A DNA stretch of 9,861 nucleotides from Hyphomicrobiales bacterium (GTDB taxonomy: Bacteria; Pseudomonadota; Alphaproteobacteria; Rhizobiales; Xanthobacteraceae). Of the stretch, positions 1 through 6,288 are shown piece after piece (position 1 is the first letter of the stretch; every line of letters starts with the position of its first letter). A program made the position numbers and the translations under genes. The notes under the pieces are model-generated. The model worked only from the letters and a program-made list of their open reading frames with translations, was not told where the DNA came from and searched no databases. Location of the stretch: the NCBI GenBank assembly GCA_017304505.1, contig JAFKKQ010000337.1:2009-11869 (forward strand), read 5' to 3'.

Positions 1-49
1 GCCTCTCGTGCATCCGACAACCAGACTGCGATCTCAGAAGGAACGATGC

Positions 50-382
50 GTGCAGGTTCTTGTCCGTGACAATAACGTCGACCAGGCCCTCAAGGCGCTG
101 AAGAAGAAGATGCAGCGCGAGGGCATTTTCCGCGAGATGAAGCTCCGCGGACATTACGAAAAGCCGTCCGAAAAGAAGGCACGCGAAAAGGCGGAGGCGG
201 TTCGCCGCGCCCGCAAGCTGGCCCGCAAGCGCGCCCAGCGCGAAGGCCTGATCCCGATGAAGCCGAAGGTCGTGCCGGGTGGACCGGCTGGCCGCGGCGG
301 TCCGGGTCGCGGCGGTCCGGCCCGCAGCTTCGGCGGCGGAGCGGGTGGCGGCTTTGGCGCCGGCGGCGGTTTCGGACGCTAA
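50..382 (+). CDS. rpsU: 30S ribosomal protein S21
   Basis: S21 is a small basic protein of the 30S subunit that sits near the mRNA exit/anti-Shine-Dalgarno region and supports initiation. The conserved part is obvious: [20 protein letters not shown] at the N-terminus, then [17 protein letters not shown] and an Arg/Lys-rich helix to about residue 75. I chose the GTG at 50 because the family begins M-Q-V-L-V-R and AGAAGGA (36-42) lies 7 nt upstream. The frame is also open from a GTG at 8, but the extra 14 residues do not look like S21. The product is 110 aa, longer than the roughly 70 aa of enterobacterial S21, because of a C-terminal tail (about residues 76-110) of Pro, Gly and Arg ending in a Phe/Gly-rich run. 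Such tails are known in Rhizobiales. An ATG at 46, out of frame, overlaps the start region. Confidence 0.95.
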   Translation: MQVLVRDNNVDQALKALKKKMQREGIFREMKLRGHYEKPSEKKAREKAEAVRRARKLARKRAQREGLIPMKPKVVPGGPAGRGGPGRGGPARSFGGGAGGGFGAGGGFGR

Positions 383-410
383 CACCTCCCTCAGGCTTTC
401 TCAGTTGACG

Positions 411-449
411 GCGCGGGCGGCCGAGGACGCGGCCCGCGCTACGGTTTTT
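411..449 (+). terminator. Likely rho-independent terminator after rpsU
   Basis: A perfect 8-bp GC stem (GCGCGGGC at 411-418 pairs with GCCCGCGC at 432-439, 13-nt loop) is followed five bases later by TTTTT at 445-449. It begins 28 nt after the rpsU stop, the right place to end that transcript and separate it from the lipoprotein gene. The loop is large and the T-run is short and slightly displaced, so termination may be partial. Confidence 0.5.
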
Positions 450-571
450 CAGGCGGCGGCGTTACCGTCGAATGTTCGCCGCAATGCTTGTTGAACAAGT
501 ATAGGCGACCGGGCGAATGGCCCGACTCGCATAACGTGGCGGCCCGCACGGCTGGATCTAAGACGAAAACG

Positions 572-1468
572 ATGACACAGCGCCTTCCCAGCGCAAGACC
601 GACAGGGCCGGCCGGCAAGCGGCTTGCGCGGGTCATCGTGCTGGCCGCGGCGGCGGCGCTCGCCGGTTGCGGCACGATCGGCAGTGTAACCGGCGTCACC
701 CAGACATCGGAAGCCGACGAAAACCAATACGCCGCGTCGCCAACCAACATCGCCTCGCTCACCAGCGTCGTCCAGCGCAACCCCACCGATCCGCAGGCCT
801 ACAACATGCGCGGCTCGGTGTTCGGCCAAGCCGGCCGCAACGCGGAGGCGCTGGCCGATTTCGACAAGGCGATCAGCCTCGATCCAAACTACGCTCAGGC
901 TTACGCGAACCGCGGCCTGATCCAGCGCAAGACCGGCCACCTCGACATGGCGCTGGCCGATTTCAACAAGGCGGTCAGCCTCGATCCGAATTACGCCCCG
1001 GGCTATCTCGGCCGCGGCATCGTCTATCGGTTGAAGAAACAGCCGCTGCAGGCATTCGAAGATTTCAACAAGGCCATCGGCATCCGCCCCGACAACGCCG
1101 AAGCCTATTACAATCGCGGCCTACTCTATCAGAGCCAGAAGCAGCACCAGTTCGCGATCGACGATTTCACCACCGCCATCGGACTAACGCAGAACCAAGC
1201 CGAACCCTATATCGCGCGCGGCTTGAGCTACATGGCCGTCAACGATTTCAAGGCGGCGGCTGCCGACCTCGACGATGCCGTATCGGCCGAACCGCAAAAC
1301 CTGCGGGCGTGGACCACCCGCGCCTTCGCCTACGAGCGGCTGGGTGACAAGGAGAAGGCGGCCGGCTCCTACGCCCGTGCCCTCAACATCAACAAGGACT
1401 ACGAGCCGGCCAAACAAGGCTTCGCCCGCATCGGCGGCCGGATGGGCCAGTCCTACCAGACGTTCTGA
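572..1468 (+). CDS. TPR-repeat lipoprotein (NlpI-like architecture)
   Basis: A 298-aa protein that is almost entirely tetratricopeptide repeats behind a lipoprotein signal. Residues 1-33 have a basic N-region (KRLAR), an Ala-rich hydrophobic core and the lipobox L-A-G-C, so Cys33 should be lipidated and the mature protein tethered to a membrane facing the periplasm. Six 34-residue TPR units run in register from about residue 74 to 277, with the A-Y-x-N-R-G and A-x-x-D-F-x-K-A-I consensus in each. TPR proteins are scaffolds for protein-protein contacts; no catalytic domain is present. The ATG at 572 is chosen because the signal peptide begins there. The same frame opens at TTG 488, but that would put 28 non-hydrophobic residues before the signal. 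There is no strong Shine-Dalgarno. The overall design resembles NlpI-type lipoproteins that organise cell-wall hydrolases, but the partner is unknown. Confidence 0.85.
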   Translation: MTQRLPSARPTGPAGKRLARVIVLAAAAALAGCGTIGSVTGVTQTSEADENQYAASPTNIASLTSVVQRNPTDPQAYNMRGSVFGQAGRNAEALADFDKAISLDPNYAQAYANRGLIQRKTGHLDMALADFNKAVSLDPNYAPGYLGRGIVYRLKKQPLQAFEDFNKAIGIRPDNAEAYYNRGLLYQSQKQHQFAIDDFTTAIGLTQNQAEPYIARGLSYMAVNDFKAAAADLDDAVSAEPQNLRAWTTRAFAYERLGDKEKAAGSYARALNINKDYEPAKQGFARIGGRMGQSYQTF

Positions 1469-1516
1469 TCGCTTCCGGCAAACCGCCGCGTTCCAAGCTT
1501 TACGGCCGCCCTTCCT

Positions 1517-2314
1517 TCAAGGCGTTTCCATCAGAAACGCGCGCACCGCATCCCACGCGCCGTAATCGTCGAGATCGGCATGGCTGCCGCCGTCGAACCG
1601 CACAAACCGCTTGGGCTCATGGGCCAGCGTAAACAGCCGTTCGCCGAACGCGATGGGAATCGTCGTGTCGCGCGTGCCATGCATGATCAGCAACGGCGCG
1701 GTGACCTTGCCGATGCGCAGGTCGGAGCGGAACGTGTCTTTCATCAACGCCCGTACCGGAAGAAACCAGTAGACATCCGCGCCGATATCGACCGCTGAGG
1801 TGAACGGCGCTTCGAGAACCAGCCGACCAACGCGATGCGTCGCAGCGAGTGCGACCGCAACGCCGGTGCCAAGCGACTCGCCCCAGACCGCGATCCGTTC
1901 CGCCGGGTCATGCGCCGTGGCAAAGCCGTAGGCCGCTTCGGCATCGGCGATCAAACCCGCCTCCGTCGGCGAGCCGGTCGAGCCGCCGTAGCCGCGATAA
2001 CTCAACGCGACGAGGCCAAAGCCGTCGGCGACGAGCGCATGGAATCGATCCGCGCGATAGCGCAGCGCACCGGCATTGCCGGGGAAATACAGGATCACCG
2101 GGCGATCCTGCTTCGGTGGCACATGCCAGACGATCACCGTCTTGCCATCGGCGGTGTCGAGCGTCAGTTCCTGCGCATCAGACAGGCCGGCCGCGGCCGG
2201 CGATGTGCGCAACCGCTCGGGGTGGTACATCAGCGCGCGCTGCTGGACGTACATCAGCGCGACGAAGCCGCCGAACGTCAAGACAACGACGATGAACCAT
2301 TTCAGCAAAAGCAC
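1517..2314 (-). CDS. Membrane-anchored alpha/beta hydrolase (ABHD13/Bem46-like)
   Basis: A 265-aa serine hydrolase with an N-terminal membrane anchor (about residues 2-23, LLLKWFIVVVLTFGG and onward). Fold motifs appear in order: the oxyanion region YFPGNAG (76-82), the SYRGYGGSTG strand-loop (105-114), the nucleophile elbow G-E-S-L-G with Ser147, the acid in HGTRD (Asp216) and the base in GGSH (His245). A full catalytic triad is therefore present. Spacing and motifs match the Bem46/ABHD13/YfhR-like group, whose substrates are mostly undefined esters or acyl thioesters. The GTG at 2314 is preferred: it starts right at the membrane segment, has GGTGG a few bases upstream, and leaves a 49-nt gap after pntB. 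The frame stays open to 2407, but that version would overlap the pntB end and add an Arg/Ser-rich stretch unlike a real N-terminus. The gene follows pntB on the same strand and may be co-transcribed; it converges on the TPR gene with 48 nt between them. Confidence 0.85.
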   Translation of the reverse strand: MLLLKWFIVVVLTFGGFVALMYVQQRALMYHPERLRTSPAAAGLSDAQELTLDTADGKTVIVWHVPPKQDRPVILYFPGNAGALRYRADRFHALVADGFGLVALSYRGYGGSTGSPTEAGLIADAEAAYGFATAHDPAERIAVWGESLGTGVAVALAATHRVGRLVLEAPFTSAVDIGADVYWFLPVRALMKDTFRSDLRIGKVTAPLLIMHGTRDTTIPIAFGERLFTLAHEPKRFVRFDGGSHADLDDYGAWDAVRAFLMETP

Positions 2315-2363
2315 TTCGCCACCGATTGGCGCCGTCACTGACGCTCGCGCAAGCGCCGAACGA

Positions 2364-3758
2364 CTACATTGCCTTGACGATGGTTTCGGCCATCTTCTTG
2401 GCGTCACCCAGCAGCATCATCGTGTTGTCACGATAGAACAGCGGGTTGTCGATGCCGGCATAGCCCGATGCGAGCGAGCGCTTGACGAACATCACGGTGC
2501 CGGCCTTCCACACCTGCAACACGGGCATGCCGTAGATCGGCGACGACTTGTCCTCTTCCGCCGCCGGATTGGTGACATCGTTGGCCCCGATCACGAAGGC
2601 GATGTCCGCCTGGGCAAATTCGGAGTTGATGTCTTCCAGCTCGAACACTTCATCGTAGGGAACGTTGGCCTCGGCCAGCAGCACGTTCATATGGCCGGGC
2701 ATCCGCCCCGCGACCGGATGGATGGCGTACTTGACCTCGACGCCTTCCTTCTTGAGACGATCCGCCATCTCGCGCAGCGCATGCTGAGCCTGCGCCACCG
2801 CCATGCCGTAGCCCGGCACGATGATGACCTTGGAGGCGTTCTTCATGATGTAGGCGGCGTCCTCGGCCGAGCCGATCTTGACCGGGCGCTGCTCGGCCGT
2901 CCCGCCGCCGGCGGCCACCTCGCCGCCGAAGCCGCCGAGGATGACGGAAATGAAGCTGCGGTTCATGCCCTTGCACATGATGTAGGACAGAATCGCGCCT
3001 GACGAACCGACCAGCGCTCCGGTGATGATGAGCGCGGAGTTTCCGAGCGTGAAGCCGATACCGGCCGCCGCCCACCCGGAATACGAGTTGAGCATCGAGA
3101 TCACGACCGGCATGTCGGCGCCGCCGATCGGAATGATGATGAGCACACCGAACACAAAGGCGATGCCGGCGATCAGCCAGAAGTCCATCTGGCTCTGCGA
3201 CACCACCAGGCCGTAAATGAAGAAGATCAGCGCCGCCGCGAGCACGAGGTTGATGATATGGCGCAGCGGCAGGATGATCGGCGCGCCGCTCATGCGGCCC
3301 GACAGCTTGAGGAAGGCGATCACCGAGCCGGTGAAGGTGATGGCGCCGATGGCGACGCCGATCGACATTTCGATCAGGCTCTGTGTGTGGATGTGCCCGT
3401 GGGTGCCGATGCCGAAGGCGGTCGGCGCGTAGAACGCGCCCGCAGCGACCAGCACCGCGGCCATGCCGACCAGCGAGTGGAACGCGGCCACCAGTTCCGG
3501 CATCGAGGTCATCGGCACACGGCGCGCGATCACCGCGCCGATACCGCCGCCGAGCACGATGCCGGCCACCACCAGGATCCAGGCGCCAAGCCCTTGCGGC
3601 GGATGCGAGGCCAGCGTGGTGCCGATGGCGATGACCATGCCGATCATGCCGAACAGGTTGCCCCGGCGGCTCGACTCGGGGCTCGACAGCCCGCGCAGCG
3701 CCAGAATGAACAGCACGCCAGCGACAAGGTAGAGCAGCGCGGAAATGTTGGCGGTCAT
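2364..3758 (-). CDS. pntB: NAD(P) transhydrogenase subunit beta
   Basis: PntB (464 aa, the normal length) forms part of the proton channel and the NADP(H)-binding domain III of the proton-translocating transhydrogenase, which transfers hydride from NADH to NADP+ using the proton gradient. Residues 1 to about 270 contain many hydrophobic helices. His94 in the AAFHSLVGMAA helix corresponds to the channel histidine known in E. coli PntB (His91). Domain III (about 290-464) has the GYGMAVAQAQ nucleotide loop (316-325), HPVAGRMPGHMNVLLAEA (347-364), GANDVTNPAA (391-400) and the VKRSLASGYAGIDNPLFY loop (425-442) that covers NADP. The ATG at 3758 is the natural start; only a weak GGGG precedes it. 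It is the last transhydrogenase gene in the cluster, 51 nt after pntAb. Confidence 0.97.
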   Translation of the reverse strand: MTANISALLYLVAGVLFILALRGLSSPESSRRGNLFGMIGMVIAIGTTLASHPPQGLGAWILVVAGIVLGGGIGAVIARRVPMTSMPELVAAFHSLVGMAAVLVAAGAFYAPTAFGIGTHGHIHTQSLIEMSIGVAIGAITFTGSVIAFLKLSGRMSGAPIILPLRHIINLVLAAALIFFIYGLVVSQSQMDFWLIAGIAFVFGVLIIIPIGGADMPVVISMLNSYSGWAAAGIGFTLGNSALIITGALVGSSGAILSYIMCKGMNRSFISVILGGFGGEVAAGGGTAEQRPVKIGSAEDAAYIMKNASKVIIVPGYGMAVAQAQHALREMADRLKKEGVEVKYAIHPVAGRMPGHMNVLLAEANVPYDEVFELEDINSEFAQADIAFVIGANDVTNPAAEEDKSSPIYGMPVLQVWKAGTVMFVKRSLASGYAGIDNPLFYRDNTMMLLGDAKKMAETIVKAM

Positions 3759-3809
3759 GGTTTTGCCCCGACGGCGTGTCCGAAATGAATAAACGTGAGA
3801 ATACAGGCG

Positions 3810-4136
3810 CTACTTTTTCTTCTTCTGGTACATCGCCAGCATCCGCTGCGTGACCAGGAAGCCACCGAAGATATTGATGGAAGCAAACACCAGCGCGACA
3901 AAGCCGAGCGCACGCGCCCAGATGCGCCCCTGATCGTCGGCCAGTAGCTCCACGCCGACCGCGAGCAGCGCGCCGACGACGATCACCGAGGAGATGGCAT
4001 TGGTCACCGACATCAGCGGCGTGTGCAGCGCCGGCGTCACCGACCAGACCACGTAATAGCCGACGAACACGGCCAGCACGAAAATCGACAACCGAAACAC
4101 GAACGGGTCGACGGCATCGAAAGCTGTTCCAGTCAT
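3810..4136 (-). CDS. pntAb: NAD(P) transhydrogenase subunit alpha part 2 (membrane)
   Basis: A 108-aa membrane protein matching the C-terminal membrane part of the alpha subunit in species where PntA is split in two. Three hydrophobic helices lie at about 13-35, 48-66 and 75-95. The family signature [12 protein letters not shown] (39-50) precedes helix 2 and the [12 protein letters not shown] motif (89-100) follows helix 3. Together with PntB helices it forms the proton-conducting domain II. The ATG at 4136 is preceded by GAGGGAG about six bases upstream, a good ribosome site. The protein ends in four lysines, a plausible cytoplasmic positive tail. The gene lies between pntAa and pntB; a palindromic repeat occupies the spacer just before its ribosome site. 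Confidence 0.95.
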   Translation of the reverse strand: MTGTAFDAVDPFVFRLSIFVLAVFVGYYVVWSVTPALHTPLMSVTNAISSVIVVGALLAVGVELLADDQGRIWARALGFVALVFASINIFGGFLVTQRMLAMYQKKKK

Positions 4137-4172
4137 GACCTTCTCCCTCGTTCAGTCACGTCTTGCGCTGCT

Positions 4173-4263
4173 GTCACGTCCGCGAAGGCGGGCATCCCGT
4201 CGCCGCGCGACCTTCATCGGCGCATCGTGGATACGGGATCGCCCAGCCAGGCCGGGCGATGAC
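4173..4263. repeat. REP/BIME-like imperfect palindrome between pntAa and pntAb
   Basis: Two related arms face each other. Arm A reads GTCAC...ATCCCGT on the + strand (4173-4200); arm B reads GTCAT...ATCCCGT on the - strand (4263-4233). ATCCCGT at 4194-4200 pairs exactly with ACGGGAT at 4233-4239. Each arm also folds alone: CCGC/GCGG at 4180-4183 and 4188-4191, and TCGCCC/GGGCGA at 4239-4244 and 4254-4259. This two-arm, paired-hairpin layout is typical of dispersed intergenic palindromes common in Bradyrhizobium-type genomes. It sits in the 161-nt spacer inside the pnt operon. The octamer GTCACGTC that starts arm A also occurs at 4155-4162. Only one copy is in the window, so dispersal elsewhere is inferred. 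Confidence 0.6.
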
Positions 4264-4297
4264 GCCAAGAATTTGAAGCCGCCGGTGCTCATCTCGG

Positions 4298-5431
4298 TCA
4301 CGCCGCGCTCTTGGGTGCGAAGTTCGGATGCACGATGGCGCCGTCGCGGGTGAGCGCCACGGCCTTCACGATCTCGTCGTCCCAATTGACCGCGATCTTC
4401 TTTTCTTTCTTGTCGATCAGGATTTCGAGGAAGGTCAGCAGGTTCTTGGCGTAAAGCCCCGAAGCCGACGCCGCGAGCCGGCCGGCGACGTTGGTGTAGC
4501 CCACAATCTTGATGCCGCCGACGTTGGCCACCTTGCCGGCCTCAGCACCCTCGACGTTGCCGCCGCGCTCGACGGCGAGATCGACCAGCACCGAGCCGGG
4601 CCTCATCGAAGCGACCATCTCCTTCGACACCAGGCGCGGCGCAGGACGCCCGGGAATGAGCGCCGTGGTGATGACCACGTCCTGCTTCTTGATGTGCTCG
4701 GCGACCAGCGCGGCCTGCTTGGCCTGGTACTCCTTCGACATTTCCTTGGCGTAACCGCCTGCGGTCTGCGCGTTCTTGAATTCCTCATCCTCGACGGCAA
4801 GGAATTTGGCGCCAAGGCTCTCCACCTGCTCCTTCGTCGCCGGCCGCACATCCGTGGCCGTGACCACGGCGCCGAGCCGGCGAGCGGTGGCAATCGCCTG
4901 CAGCCCCGCAACGCCGACGCCCATGATGAACACACGCGCCGCCGGCACGGTGCCGGCCGCCGTCATCATCATTGGGAACGCGCGGCCATATTCGGCGGAA
5001 GCATCGATCACCGCGCGATAACCGGCGAGGTTCGCCTGGCTGGAGAGCACGTCCATCGACTGCGCGCGGGTGATGCGTGGCATCAATTCCATCGCGAAGG
5101 CGGTCACGCGCACGTCCGCCAGCGCCTTGAGCGCGGCCTCGTTGCCGTAAGGATCCATGATGGCGATAACGAGCGCACCCGGCTTGCAGCCCTTCAGCGA
5201 GGCGGGGTCCGGCCGGCGCACCCGCAGGACGATGTCGGCGCCGCTGACGGCATCCTTGGCAACCGCCGCGCCGGCAGCCTCATAATCGGCATCCAGGATA
5301 CCCGAGCCAATTCCGGCGCCGGGCTCGATCGCCACCTCGGCGCCGAGCCCGATCATTTTCTTGACGGTCTCCGGCGTCGCGGCGACGCGCGGCTCGGCCG
5401 GGTCCGTCTCTGCACCAATCGCAATTTTCAT
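4298..5431 (-). CDS. pntAa: NAD(P) transhydrogenase subunit alpha part 1 (NAD-binding)
   Basis: This is domain I of the transhydrogenase (377 aa), a cytoplasmic NAD(H)-binding unit related to alanine dehydrogenase. It starts MKIAIGAETDPAEPRVAATP, the usual N-terminus. Further motifs are AMELMPRITRAQSMDVLSSQ (113-132), with the Arg/Gln/Ser loop that contacts the partner NADP domain, and the Rossmann glycine motif G-V-G-V-A-G (171-176) followed by Asp194 in VTATDVRP, consistent with NAD rather than NADP. ALIPGRPAPRLVS (257-269) and GYTNVAGRLA (311-320) are also conserved. The ATG at 5431 is preferred over the in-frame GTG at 5443: GGAGG lies five bases before the ATG and the added residues would be that ribosome site translated. 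It lies 66 nt after the oxidase subunit IV gene and 161 nt before pntAb. Confidence 0.96.
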   Translation of the reverse strand: MKIAIGAETDPAEPRVAATPETVKKMIGLGAEVAIEPGAGIGSGILDADYEAAGAAVAKDAVSGADIVLRVRRPDPASLKGCKPGALVIAIMDPYGNEAALKALADVRVTAFAMELMPRITRAQSMDVLSSQANLAGYRAVIDASAEYGRAFPMMMTAAGTVPAARVFIMGVGVAGLQAIATARRLGAVVTATDVRPATKEQVESLGAKFLAVEDEEFKNAQTAGGYAKEMSKEYQAKQAALVAEHIKKQDVVITTALIPGRPAPRLVSKEMVASMRPGSVLVDLAVERGGNVEGAEAGKVANVGGIKIVGYTNVAGRLAASASGLYAKNLLTFLEILIDKKEKKIAVNWDDEIVKAVALTRDGAIVHPNFAPKSAA

Positions 5432-5460
5432 GAAGCCTCCCACAGCCGGCCGCTCTCGAG

Positions 5461-5478
5461 GCGGGCGGGGCGGCCCGC
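5461..5478. other. GC hairpin between oxidase subunit IV gene and pntAa
   Basis: GCGGGC at 5461-5466 pairs perfectly with GCCCGC at 5473-5478 across a 6-nt loop, within the 66-nt spacer. There is no T-run on either side, so it is not a classic terminator. It could protect the 3' end of the short upstream message or slow polymerase, giving different amounts of the two products. The role is inferred. Confidence 0.35.
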
Positions 5479-5497
5479 GAGGTGGCGAACCGGTCGC

Positions 5498-5650
5498 TCA
5501 GACCAGGAAATACGCCATCGACGCTAAAATGACGACGGCAATACCGACAACCCATTTCAGCAGCGTCAGAAAACCCACATAGGTCCGCTCATGCGCGGCA
5601 TAGTCGTTGCCATCGGCGGTTGCGTATTCAGGGGTGCCATGCTCGGCCAT
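5498..5650 (-). CDS. aa3-type cytochrome c oxidase subunit IV
   Basis: A 50-aa single-pass membrane protein, easily missed because of its size. It begins MAEHGTPEYATADGNDYAAH, a short polar N-terminus, followed by ERTYVGFLTLLKWVVG and a hydrophobic helix to about residue 50. The pattern D-Y-x-x-H-E-x-T-Y-x-G-F followed by one helix is that of the bacterial aa3-type oxidase subunit IV family (Pfam COX4_pro_2). In the Paracoccus/Rhodobacter oxidase this subunit packs against the core but is not needed for catalysis. GAGAGGA lies 7 nt before the ATG at 5650. It heads the - strand cluster leading into pntAa; this neighbour pair is, as I recall, common in Rhizobiales. The catalytic oxidase subunits are not in the window. 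Confidence 0.9.
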   Translation of the reverse strand: MAEHGTPEYATADGNDYAAHERTYVGFLTLLKWVVGIAVVILASMAYFLV

Positions 5651-5785
5651 CACGCGATCCTCTCAGTGTCTCAATCCAAGCGCGATCCGTTCCCAACGCC
5701 ATTTCATTCGTTTCTGGATCACGCTCCAGCCGACCGGTGGAGCCTCGTCCGGCAGCCTGAACCAGGCGCCAACGACGCAACCGGA

Positions 5786-5810
5786 GACGTTAGGCTTTAG
5801 CGGAAACGTC
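5786..5810. promoter_or_regulatory. Inverted repeat upstream of oxidase subunit IV/pnt operon
   Basis: GACGTT at 5786-5791 and AACGTC at 5805-5810 form a perfect 6-bp inverted repeat with a 13-nt spacer, about 140-160 bp upstream of the subunit IV start. A second inverted pair, GCTCCA (5723-5728) and TGGAGC (5738-5743), lies closer to the gene. Either could be an operator half-site pair or leader-RNA structure. I cannot identify a trustworthy -35/-10 promoter here, so the regulatory role is a guess. Confidence 0.2.
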
Positions 5811-5811
5811 A

Positions 5812-5855
5812 GGGGCGGGCAATGCCCGCGCCCTCGCGACCGAGGGAAGGCTCCC
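5812..5855. terminator. Cluster of GC hairpins downstream of the four-Cys protein gene
   Basis: Several stems sit back to back. GCGGGC/GCCCGC (5815-5820 and 5824-5829, loop AAT) extends through GGG (5812-5814) with CCC (5831-5833) past a bulged G. CCCTCG/CGAGGG (5831-5836 and 5841-5846) closes on a 4-nt loop, and GGGA/TCCC (5844-5847 and 5852-5855) overlaps it, so these are partly alternative folds. They lie about 70-110 nt beyond the stop of the - strand gene ending at 5923, in front of the oxidase subunit IV/pnt cluster. No T-run follows on either strand, so this may be rho-assisted or only a transcript-stabilising barrier. Confidence 0.35.
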
Positions 5856-5861
5856 CTAGAA

Positions 5862-5931
5862 CAGCTCAACCCAAACCGCTCGACCTAAACCGTTCGACAA
5901 GAGCCGTTCGACAAAGACCGCTCTACCGGCA
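5862..5931. repeat. Five 14-bp tandem repeat units
   Basis: Five consecutive 14-base units in exact phase: CAGCTCAACCCAAA (5862), CCGCTCGACCTAAA (5876), CCGTTCGACAAGAG (5890), CCGTTCGACAAAGA (5904) and CCGCTCTACCGGCA (5918). Units 3 and 4 share their first 11 bases; the outer units have drifted. The common core is C-C-G-Y-T-C-G-A-C. The last unit runs into the stop codon and final codons of the gene ending at 5923. It may be a replication-slippage array or a row of binding sites one and a third helical turns apart; the sequence alone does not decide. Confidence 0.6.
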
Positions 5932-6288
5932 TTCGGACCGCGTCGCGGTCTTGGTTACGGCGGCCAGATCGTCTTCATGGCCACGCACGATATCGGCGAT
6001 CATGGTGCCGACCTTGGGATCCTTGGCGCAGCCGGATTGCTTGAGCGCCGCAAGTTGGTCTTCGAGTCGCGGCTTGAGCTGACGGGCGATGCGGCACTCC
6101 TCCTTGACCACGCGGGGGCCGGCGCCACGCTGCTGGGCTTGTCTTGCGACTCGATTGAAGCGCGTGGTCAGCCTCTCGGTGTCCCTCGACATGAGTTTGC
6201 TGACATCTTCGGCGCAGCCCGCGCGCGCGCCATGAGGCATCAACACCACCATCGTCAAAACAAGACAGCAAAGAAGCCGAACCAGCAT
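5923..6288 (-). CDS. Secreted four-cysteine protein of unknown function
   Basis: A 121-aa protein I do not recognise. Residues 1-23 are a signal peptide (MLVRLLCCLVLTMVVLMPHG, then A-R-A before the cut), so it should be exported to the periplasm. The mature part is charged and mostly helical, rich in Arg, Lys and Glu, with cysteines at 25, 65, 87 and 120, an even number that could form two disulfides. No catalytic motif is visible. The ATG at 6288 is chosen because the signal peptide starts there and GGAG lies 8 nt upstream; the frame is open to 6381 but the added residues are Arg/Ser-rich and precede the signal. It lies 176 nt after the ABC1 kinase gene on the same strand. A lysozyme-inhibitor-like or other small envelope role is possible but unsupported. 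Confidence 0.75.
   Translation of the reverse strand: MLVRLLCCLVLTMVVLMPHGARAGCAEDVSKLMSRDTERLTTRFNRVARQAQQRGAGPRVVKEECRIARQLKPRLEDQLAALKQSGCAKDPKVGTMIADIVRGHEDDLAAVTKTATRSECR

Noticed and set aside
488..571. Upstream TTG start extending the TPR lipoprotein by 28 residues
   Set aside because: It would bury the lipoprotein signal behind polar residues; the ATG at 572 gives a normal signal peptide.
2315..2407. Longer hydrolase start overlapping the pntB 3' end
   Set aside because: The extra residues are Arg/Ser-rich and precede the membrane anchor; the GTG at 2314 fits better.
2076..3002. Open + strand frame spanning the hydrolase/pntB junction
   Set aside because: It lies antisense to both real genes and shows no protein-like motifs.
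4152..4292. Short - strand frame (about 46 codons) between pntAa and pntAb
   Set aside because: It is mostly the translation of the palindromic repeat, and no strong ribosome site precedes its ATG at 4292.
4328..5527. Long open frame on the + strand opposite pntAa (up to 399 codons)
   Set aside because: It is antisense to a clearly conserved gene, its product is His/Arg/Asp-rich as expected from reversed GC-rich codons, and it has no recognisable domain.
5862..5931. CRISPR-like array
   Set aside because: Units are directly adjacent 14-mers with no spacers, and no cas genes are present.
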